From: Bacilli bacterium
GTDB lineage: Bacteria > Bacillota_I > Bacilli_A > ML615J-28 > CAG-313
Assembly (NCBI GenBank): GCA_900752975.1
Contig: CAADXH010000108.1
Location: 1-28,232 of the forward strand
Reading direction: 5' to 3'
Length of the DNA stretch: 28,232 nt
In this document: positions 16,931 through 23,210 of the stretch, piece after piece
Numbering within the stretch: the first letter of the stretch is position 1
Layout of the letters: each line of letters starts with the position of its first letter
The notes under the pieces: generated by a model
Seen by the model: the letters and a program-made list of their open reading frames with translations, nothing else
Databases searched by the model: none
What the model was told of the DNA's origin: nothing
Translations under genes and position numbers: made by a program

Positions 16931-17710
16931 ATGAAAAAAATAATAAGCTTAATACTAATTATAATCACAATGTTTACTCTAACTAGTTGTGCTAGTTTAC
17001 GCTTATCAGGTGATTTTAGATATGATCTTTTAACTGATGATATGGCAGTAATTATGACACTTTCAGAAGAAGGAAAAACAAAAAGAGAATTAACAATCCC
17101 AACTTATATAGATTGGTATAGAGTAACCGAAATAGGAAAAAAAGATGATACAAACTCTACTAATACACAATCCCAAAATACTTTTGCAAGTGATGCCTTA
17201 GAATGTGTATATTTAGAATCAATAGTTTACTTTAATGACAAATATCAATTCAATCTTTGTCCCAATTTAAAAAAAATAATATATGTTGGAAAAGATCCAT
17301 TGCCTGAAATTGATAAGCAATCAAATGGGTTTGAAGCTTTTAGTGGTAGTGGTATAAAAATACTTTGTAATCTTTTAAATGATGGTGAAGAAATTAAAAA
17401 TAATGGTTTATATGAAGAAGCCAATGTAGTCTATAAATTAAATTATGAAACAACTGGTAGAGACTTTTATGATTTGGATTTAGCATGGAAGGGCTTAATA
17501 AAACCACAAGATCCAACAAGAGAAGGGTATACATTTACAGGATGGTACACAGAACCAGAATGCATAAATGAATGGGATTTTGAAAATGATGAAGTAACAA
17601 AATATTCAGAATATATAGAAATAAATGAAGAAGATGGTGAAACAAAAAGATATTCAGTTATAGTAAAAACATATCTATATGCTAAATGGGAAGAAATAAA
17701 AGAAGCGTAA
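16931..17710 (+). CDS. Small lipoprotein with BspA-like LRR and InlB B-repeat
   Basis: Predicted surface lipoprotein, 259 aa, with signal peptide and lipobox LTSC (C20). Residues about 53-118 look like a single BspA/LRR_5-type module (LTIPTYIDWYRVTEIGKK and later CPNLKKI). Residues about 165-253 form one InlB B-repeat (Listeria/Bacteroides repeat), recognised by EGYTFTGWYTEPE and the closing LYAKW. Such modules mediate surface contacts, often adhesion, but no ligand can be named. It follows yhaM by 35 bases with a GAAAGGA ribosome site. The next gene begins with a nearly identical signal start (MKKIIS). Confidence 0.78.
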   Translation: MKKIISLILIIITMFTLTSCASLRLSGDFRYDLLTDDMAVIMTLSEEGKTKRELTIPTYIDWYRVTEIGKKDDTNSTNTQSQNTFASDALECVYLESIVYFNDKYQFNLCPNLKKIIYVGKDPLPEIDKQSNGFEAFSGSGIKILCNLLNDGEEIKNNGLYEEANVVYKLNYETTGRDFYDLDLAWKGLIKPQDPTREGYTFTGWYTEPECINEWDFENDEVTKYSEYIEINEEDGETKRYSVIVKTYLYAKWEEIKEA

Positions 17711-17733
17711 ATAAAAAGAAAGGATTAAGGATA

Positions 17734-18385
17734 ATGAAAAAATAATAAGTTTCATGTTGATGTGTATTATAGTAGTATTGTTGTCTATGTATATACCTAA
17801 AAATAAAGTGAATGCTAATTCTAATTTGTTAGAATGGTCGAATTATTCTTTTGATGATTTAAGATTGTATAGTGAAACAAACACATATACCGCAACAGAA
17901 ATAAATAATGGTAATATAAGCTATAATTTTGATAACAATGTACCAACTGAATTTATGCCAGGAGCACCACAAATTACGATCTTAACACATGGACTTACAA
18001 GTGATGCTAGTGTTTGGAGTAATGAAAATAATGAAAATACTGAAAATACTGAAAATAGTATATTTACATTTACCGAAGATTCGTTAATTACAAGACTCAA
18101 TAACTTGGTTGGTGGTGCTAATATATATTGGTGTAGAACGGGAATGGCAGAAGGTAAAGAAGATTATATATACGAATTATATGACATAAATAAAGAAAAC
18201 ATAGATATTAAAAATGGTACAATAGATTCATATGTATGTAGAAGTTATACTCCAAGTAATCATAGTAACGGATACTACTGGTAATAGTAATATTAATGTC
18301 ACCAACACTAATGACGACTCTTCAAATACGGATGTTTATAGAGTCAAAGATGCAAATGGTAATGATAGAATAACTGATATTAGTA
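17734..18385 (+). pseudogene. Decayed secreted hydrolase-like gene (two frameshifts, 3' end lost)
   Basis: The natural start is ATG 17734 behind an AGGATTAAGGATA ribosome site, but ATG is followed by six A and then TAATAA. One more A would read MKKIISFMLM and continue into a 176-aa frame (open 17754-18284) with a hydrophobic signal and an NANSN cleavage-like end. That frame has ITILTHGLTSDASVW, resembling the oxyanion part of alpha/beta hydrolases and lipases, and an N-E-N-T repeat near 18025-18055. At about 18255-18284 the frame shifts again: the plus-one frame (to 18471) continues with VIIVTDTTGNSN. From about 18386 the bases belong to an antisense ISL3-like transposase fragment. No catalytic serine motif survives. 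Confidence 0.62.
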
Positions 18386-18768
18386 AGCCAATAATAAGAG
18401 CATATTTACCAGCGATAGTTGAAACCCTAAATTCATCAATACAAACAATGCGTGATAATTTACACCGATAATTATGAATATTTCTTTTAAATTCATTAGA
18501 AACAGTAGTTTGAGAAGTGTTAGTTCTAGATGATACATCTTTAAAAGATTGCTTATAGCTAGTTTCATTTATAGGCGTGTGTTTAATATTTTTTGTGTAA
18601 TTGAAATTATTAGTAATTGAACAACCACCACATTTATTACAAGATAAATTAACATCTTTTATTTGATCAATGTAGATATAGTAAACATTGTTTACAAGTT
18701 CAACTTTTTAAATAACTATATTTTTTTCTTGAAAATTTAATAATTTTAATGTATAATCTTTTATGTTC
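18386..18768 (-). mobile_element. ISL3-family transposase fragment, degraded
   Basis: On the minus strand an ATG at 18768 opens MNIKDYTLKLLNFQ, interrupted by an in-frame TAA near residue 21. The same frame goes on with a zinc-binding LSCNKCGGC and KHTPINETS, as at the ISL3 transposase N-terminus. An internal deletion follows, then TVSNEF and SRIVCIDEFRVSTIAGKYAL, the start of the DDE catalytic region. The reading stops making sense near 18386, where the hydrolase remnant begins on the other strand. TATAAT on the minus strand at 18804-18809 could be its promoter. It is a dead fragment; no terminal repeats are recognisable. Confidence 0.72.
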
Positions 18769-18821
18769 ATTTTAAGCCTTTTTTATAGTAATACTGCAAT
18801 ATTATTATAGAAAAGAATGAA

Positions 18822-18870
18822 TTTTAAAAAAAATGTTTAGTATTTTTAGTTACTAAGCACTTTTTTATTT
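18822..18870. terminator. Hairpin terminator, possibly bidirectional
   Basis: GTTTAGTA (18835-18842) pairs with TACTAAGC (18851-18858), with one G-T pair. A T-rich run follows on the plus strand and an A-rich run precedes it. It may be the former 3' end of the hydrolase transcription unit. Confidence 0.5.
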
Positions 18871-18901
18871 ATAAGGGAATTTTCTTTTTGTAGTTGACAA
18901 C

Positions 18902-18926
18902 AAAAAAAGTCCTAATAGAGGACTTT
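18902..18926 (-). terminator. Rho-independent terminator (minus strand)
   Basis: AAAGTCCT (18906-18913) and AGGACTTT (18919-18926) form a perfect stem followed, on the minus strand, by seven T. It lies just past the IS91-like transposase remnant. Confidence 0.75.
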
Positions 18927-19015
18927 AAAAGTATATTGCATGATTAAAACTAGAACCACTTAGTAAATTTTTTCAGGTACTGTTATTAAAAAAGTGTGAA
19001 TTAATTGTTATAAGA

Positions 19016-19582
19016 TTATTTCTTTAAGTGACTTGTAGGAATCATAGGTCCTTTATTACAATAGATGCATTTTATTTTTAGATATTCTGACTTCTCATAT
19101 AAGTCCTATATATCAAGCATTTCCATATAAATATCGTAAGGCATATAATCAGTTTTATTACATTTAGTACAAGTCATATTAACAAACTTTTTCTTTTGTT
19201 TGTTATGAAAACTAACATGATTAAAAATCCAGTTAAAAGTTTCAATAACACTTTCGAAAAGAAAATTAATCCTAATTCTATCAACAAGAAATAAATTACG
19301 TAAAGAATCAGGAATAGTAAAAACAATATGACGATGTTTAATATTCATAAGTTTAGATTTAGAATTAATAACCATAGTATTAACATATTTATTACCACAA
19401 TTAATAACTTTAGTAACTTCTTCGAAAACAATATCTCTAATTTTAAGACTAGGAAAAGTATCTAAAAAAGAATCTCAATAATTAACAAGAATATCACAGA
19501 TGTGAAATTTAGTTATAGATCTCAGTTTATAGTAAACATTGTTATCAATATTATTTAAACTAAAAGAAGATAAATTGTACAT
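19016..19582 (-). mobile_element. IS91-family transposase pseudogene
   Basis: ATG at 19582 has a ribosome site (AGAGGTGA) and an extended -10 upstream. The frame runs MYNLSSFSLNN..., meets an in-frame TGA where relatives have tryptophan (NY*DSFLDTFP), continues through VINCGNKYVN and KHRHIVFTIPDSLRNLF, meets a TAG after MEMLDI, and ends at TAA 19016. The HxVFTIP-x-x-LR-x-LF signature is typical of IS91-type transposases. The N-terminal CxxC/RxC zinc segment appears deleted between NCG and NKYVN. The Y2 (HUH) catalytic region after ETFNWIF is also missing; CTKCNK and CIYCNK near the end look like C-terminal zinc motifs. It is inactive. Confidence 0.72.
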
Positions 19583-19599
19583 ATGTCACCTCTAACACT

Positions 19600-19608
19600 A
19601 TTATATCA
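19600..19608 (-). promoter_or_regulatory. Extended -10 promoter of the IS91-like remnant
   Basis: The minus strand reads TGATATAAT, 18 bases before the ATG at 19582, the same pattern as the promoters of intact genes in this window. Confidence 0.5.
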
Positions 19609-19624
19609 AAAAGGAACATATAAC

Positions 19625-19652
19625 AAAAGAAAAAGCCTGACAAAGGTCAGGC
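19625..19652 (-). terminator. Terminator of the YjcZ-like gene
   Basis: GCCTGAC (19635-19641), loop AAAG, GTCAGGC (19646-19652). On the minus strand the stem is followed by TTTTTCTTTT. This is the strongest GC-rich hairpin in the window. Confidence 0.85.
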
Positions 19653-19697
19653 GAATTAATCAATAAAAATTAGAATAATTTTTTTGATTATTTTTTT

Positions 19698-19787
19698 CTA
19701 GAATGCCCAGCAAGCGCCGATAATAACTAATAAAATAAATAATACTAGGATAAAAGCATAGCCATATTCTTGACGACCAGTATTCAT
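19698..19787 (-). CDS. YjcZ-like small membrane protein, 29 aa
   Basis: A 29-aa gene on the minus strand: N-terminal MNTGRQEYGYAF, then a single hydrophobic helix FILVLFILLVIIGAC (about 12-26), ending WAF. The GYAFILVLFILLVIIGA pattern matches the YjcZ family of tiny membrane proteins, first described as sporulation-associated in Bacillus and also found in non-sporulating Bacilli. Support is strong for such a short gene: a perfect AGGAGG ribosome site (19795-19800) seven bases before ATG, and a strong terminator about 45 bases after the stop. It is divergent from the large surface-protein operon. Its role here is unknown. Confidence 0.82.
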   Translation of the reverse strand: MNTGRQEYGYAFILVLFILLVIIGACWAF

Positions 19788-19887
19788 AATCCTTCCTCCT
19801 TTCAACTATTTATAATAACTTAAGGATAGGTCTAATACATAATACGAGTGAGAAAAATAATTGATTATTACAAACGCCCAAAAGTTT

Positions 19888-19909
19888 AATTTCACATTAA
19901 TTTCACATT
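19888..19909. promoter_or_regulatory. 11-bp tandem repeat, Pho-box-like
   Basis: AATTTCACATT occurs twice head to tail (19888-19898 and 19899-19909), giving TTCACA-N5-TTCACA. This is the spacing and form of the PhoP direct-repeat boxes of Bacillus. It lies between the divergent YjcZ-like gene and the large surface-protein operon. Function is inferred; no PhoPR genes are in the window. Confidence 0.4.
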
Positions 19910-20000
19910 AGTAAAAAAATATAAGTAAAAAAGCATTAAAATAGGTGTTTTTAACTGACTTTTTAGTTGTAATTTTTTGAAAAAAATGGTATCATAATAT

Positions 20001-20030
20001 TGTTATAATGGCTGGTAGTATAAACAGCCA
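20001..20030 (+). promoter_or_regulatory. Promoter of the large surface-protein operon with operator-like dyad
   Basis: TGTTATAAT at 20001-20009 is an extended -10. Immediately after it TGGCTG (20009-20014) and CAGCCA (20025-20030) form an inverted repeat with a 10-bp centre, placed across the expected transcription start, where a repressor could bind. TTGAAA (19977-19982) is a -35 candidate but at a long spacing of 21. The ribosome site AAGGAG follows at about 20039-20044. Confidence 0.6.
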
Positions 20031-20053
20031 AAAAAGAAAAGGAGAGAAATAAC

Positions 20054-23000
20054 ATGAGTGAAAAACCAATGACTGGTAAAGACGTGTTTAAACGTACCAT
20101 TCCTATTGCAATCGCAATATTGCTAATTGCTATTATCGCCATCATTGTTATGTCTGTTAAAAATTGTGGTAACAAAACTCCACAACTTAAAAATTCAGAT
20201 GAAACATACGTTGAAATTGGTGATTTAAAAGTTTCAAAAGAGCGTTTATATACTTATATGAAACAACAATATGGTATGTCTGAACTACTTAGATTAGTTG
20301 ATAATCAATTATATGCTAAGGAAATGGCAGCAGTGAGCCAAGAAGATTTAGATAAATATATTATTGAAAGTGTATTTGCTTCTAAATCACTTGATGCCGG
20401 AAAAGACAAAGATGCTATTAAAAAGGCTAATGAAGAAGATTTCGAAAAGATTATTGATTCATTGTTAATGAGTAATTTACTTAAAGATGAGGATATTAAA
20501 CATACATCTACTGGTGAAAGAAATTATAATCCTTATGATTATGAATCTGACTCTAAAGTTTGGGAAGTATTACGTAAATACTATAGATTACAATATGCAC
20601 GCCGTGAATGGGCTAAAACTGCATATGTTGATAAACTAAAGAAAGATGCTAAAAATGATGGTGATGAACATACTTATTCTGAAATTTTTAAGAATGATGA
20701 TATGGAAACATACTTCAAAGATAATTATTCAGGAAAAGTATTTGGATTCTTTATTCCATTTACAAGTGAAGCAGCCGCATTGAAAGCGATGAATAGAGCT
20801 GGAATTAATACTAATCCATCAGTTCTTTCTGAAAAAGGTTGGGTTAAAGCATCATATGATTATAATAGTGAAAAGTTAACTGATGAAAATTATTTAACAC
20901 CTCAAGAAGTTTATAAAGCATTTATAGCTATGTACAATGAAGTTTATTCAGGCCAAGGTAAAGAGATTGATCCTGCAAGTTACGCAGAAAAGATTAGTTA
21001 TACTAAGACTCTTTCAAAAGTTATTACTGCAATTACTCTTGCTTCTGACATTAATAAAAAAGATGTTAAAGGCGACTTCATTCTTCCGCTTGAAGTTGAA
21101 GTAGTTGGAGAAACTGAAAAAGCTAAGATTGAATGGAAACTTGCTGAAGACACTACTTGCCTAACAATTGGTGAAGATGGTAAGGTTACTTATACATCAC
21201 CTGAAAAAGATACAACTATTACATTAAATGCTACTATCACATTTACTGAAAATAATTCAAGAACTGTTTCATATGAATTAAAAGTAAAGAAGACAGATAC
21301 TAAGGCCGAAGAAGTTAAATGGGAAGTTGGTGCTGTTGAACCATTTATGGAATTTGATGTAGATTCATTAAAGGACCAAGATGTTGATTATGAATGGACA
21401 ACTGCTAAGTTAAAAGAAATTAATAGTACTCTTTCTACATATATGAAAGAAGATTCTACATATTTAAAGATTGAAGATAGTGAAAAAGATTTCTATAAGT
21501 CATACACTATTAAACCAATCTCTTGTGGTAACTATTATTTCTTAATGATTAAGTTCAAACAAAACGTTGGTGACAACCTTTCTGATGTTAAAGCAGAAGT
21601 AGAACAAAAGATGATTGATGATTTATTCTCATCTAATGATAATAACATCAATAGAATGATTTATCAAAGACGTCATGATGCTGGTTTACAAATTTTTGAT
21701 CGTTATATTGAAGCTGTTTATGATTATCAATATACATATTTCTTTGAAACTACATTAAAACTTACTGATTATGATAAATATAAAGATTCTAAGAAAAAAG
21801 AAGAATCTGTTGTTGCAAGATTCAAGGTTGATGGTGAAGAAAAAACTATCACTGCTGATGAACTATATAAAGAGTTAGCAGACAAATATGGTGTTTCTGT
21901 ATCTATCGATTTAATTAGTCAATATCGCTTAATTTCTAATACAAAATTTAATAAGATTTATAACCCTTATACTGGTAAAATCTTAGATAAAGATAGTTAT
22001 CGTGAATTATTAAAGAGTGAAGTTGGTAATTTCCGTAAGAATTTTGAAATTGGTTATTTCACATATTCATACTTATCATACTATGGATTTATTCCTAATT
22101 TCCCTGCATCATATGGATGGTCTAACTTTAAGAAGGATTACTTTGGTGCATTCTCAGATGCTGAATTATTAGTAAATTCAAACTTTGGTGGTTCAGTTTA
22201 CAGTGAAGCATTAAAAGCATATAAAGAAACTTTTTATTCAGATGCTAAAGCAGGTGAAGAAGCTAATTGGGAAAACACAGATGTTTACAAGGCAATGAAA
22301 AAAGCTTATGATGAATGGTATGGCTTAAATGTAGTTAATCTAATTGTTGGTATCGATACAAATTATGATGGTACAATGGATCAACAATCAGATAAAGATA
22401 AAGTTGCAAATACTTTTGTAACTACTACTTGGACTGATGAACAAAAAGACCTTGCGAAAGAATTAATCGAATTAGTAAAAAAATTATTACCACAAACAAC
22501 TAAGAGTGCAGTTTATGACAAACTTGAAGAAATGGTAACAGTTTATAATGATGCTGATTTAGTAGATGAAGCTAATCCAGCAACTGCTGATAGCACAATT
22601 TACAATTATAATTATTTCGCTAAATTTAAGAGAGCTGGTCTAGTGTTAAAACTTGAAAAGGCAGCTGATTACAATAATAGTTCTTCTTTAGTTGAAGAAT
22701 TCTTAGAAGAATTAGAAAGAATGTATAAAGAAGTTAAAGACAATGGTGAAGAAGGCACTTTTGAAGTTGCATATTCTTCTAACCCAGTTGAAACTATGTA
22801 TGGTTTCCACCTAATCTATGCATTAAATATTGGTGAAAATACAGAACTTCCTACATTTGATGAAATCGTTACTTATAATCTTGTTCAACAAGCAAGCAAA
22901 TATGCTAATTCAACTGTTGAATATAAGAAAAAATATTATGATGAAGCTGTTAAAGCACTAAAAGAAAGAGGCATTGAATACACTAGTGACTACAAGATGG

Positions 23001-23197
23001 ATGAAGCTGTTACTAAACGTATCAGTGCATGGTATACTCCAGCTGTGACTGAGGTTTCTGGTGAAAAAGTATTATCTGCAGATTTAATTGATTACCTAGA
23101 AGCAAATAAAGGAAATATTAAAGCTAACAATCAAGAAGAATTTAATGCATTATTAAAGATCGTTATTGATGTAAGCAAAAAAGATTTAAATGATTAA
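20054..23197 (+). CDS. Very large membrane-anchored SurA/PrsA-like surface protein with Ig-like insert
   Basis: A 1047-aa extracytoplasmic protein anchored by one helix at about 15-35; no lipobox is present. Residues about 50-110 (VEIGDLKVSKERLYTYMKQQ and on) resemble the SurA/PrsA N-terminal domain. Residues 228-250 and YGFHLIYALN (916-925) resemble strands of parvulin domains, but no complete rotamase domain is visible. Residues about 335-412 look like a degenerate bacterial Ig-like domain (IEW, DGKV, TITLNATITF, YELKV). A motif FPASYGW..F..DYFG lies at 683-698 and a calcium-type loop D768-x-N770-x-D772-G-x-x-D776. The next gene is a paralog. A chaperone or foldase role is inferred; enzyme activity is not shown. 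Confidence 0.72.
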   Translation: MSEKPMTGKDVFKRTIPIAIAILLIAIIAIIVMSVKNCGNKTPQLKNSDETYVEIGDLKVSKERLYTYMKQQYGMSELLRLVDNQLYAKEMAAVSQEDLDKYIIESVFASKSLDAGKDKDAIKKANEEDFEKIIDSLLMSNLLKDEDIKHTSTGERNYNPYDYESDSKVWEVLRKYYRLQYARREWAKTAYVDKLKKDAKNDGDEHTYSEIFKNDDMETYFKDNYSGKVFGFFIPFTSEAAALKAMNRAGINTNPSVLSEKGWVKASYDYNSEKLTDENYLTPQEVYKAFIAMYNEVYSGQGKEIDPASYAEKISYTKTLSKVITAITLASDINKKDVKGDFILPLEVEVVGETEKAKIEWKLAEDTTCLTIGEDGKVTYTSPEKDTTITLNATITFTENNSRTVSYELKVKKTDTKAEEVKWEVGAVEPFMEFDVDSLKDQDVDYEWTTAKLKEINSTLSTYMKEDSTYLKIEDSEKDFYKSYTIKPISCGNYYFLMIKFKQNVGDNLSDVKAEVEQKMIDDLFSSNDNNINRMIYQRRHDAGLQIFDRYIEAVYDYQYTYFFETTLKLTDYDKYKDSKKKEESVVARFKVDGEEKTITADELYKELADKYGVSVSIDLISQYRLISNTKFNKIYNPYTGKILDKDSYRELLKSEVGNFRKNFEIGYFTYSYLSYYGFIPNFPASYGWSNFKKDYFGAFSDAELLVNSNFGGSVYSEALKAYKETFYSDAKAGEEANWENTDVYKAMKKAYDEWYGLNVVNLIVGIDTNYDGTMDQQSDKDKVANTFVTTTWTDEQKDLAKELIELVKKLLPQTTKSAVYDKLEEMVTVYNDADLVDEANPATADSTIYNYNYFAKFKRAGLVLKLEKAADYNNSSSLVEEFLEELERMYKEVKDNGEEGTFEVAYSSNPVETMYGFHLIYALNIGENTELPTFDEIVTYNLVQQASKYANSTVEYKKKYYDEAVKALKERGIEYTSDYKMDEAVTKRISAWYTPAVTEVSGEKVLSADLIDYLEANKGNIKANNQEEFNALLKIVIDVSKKDLND

Positions 23198-23210
23198 GGA
23201 GGCGAACAAG

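Noticed and set aside
18025..18055. Short AATGAAAATACTGAAAATAC-type repeat
   Set aside because: Only three or four imperfect 9-base units coding N-E-N-T; it is low-complexity coding sequence, not a CRISPR or other array.
18232..18471. Open frame of 79 aa on the plus strand
   Set aside because: Its first half is the out-of-frame tail of the hydrolase remnant and its second half is the antisense of the ISL3 transposase fragment, so it is not an independent gene.
18380..18568. Open frame of 62 aa on the minus strand
   Set aside because: It reads the ISL3 fragment in a wrong frame; the correct frame gives the SRIVCIDEF motif of the transposase.
19020..19582. TGA as tryptophan (Mollicutes code)
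   Set aside because: Intact genes use TGG for tryptophan and contain no internal TGA, and the transposase frame also has a TAG and deletions.
23190..23210. Earlier ATG for the second large surface protein
   Set aside because: It would place AAGGAGG inside the coding region and add residues before a normal lipoprotein signal; ATG 23211 has ideal spacing.
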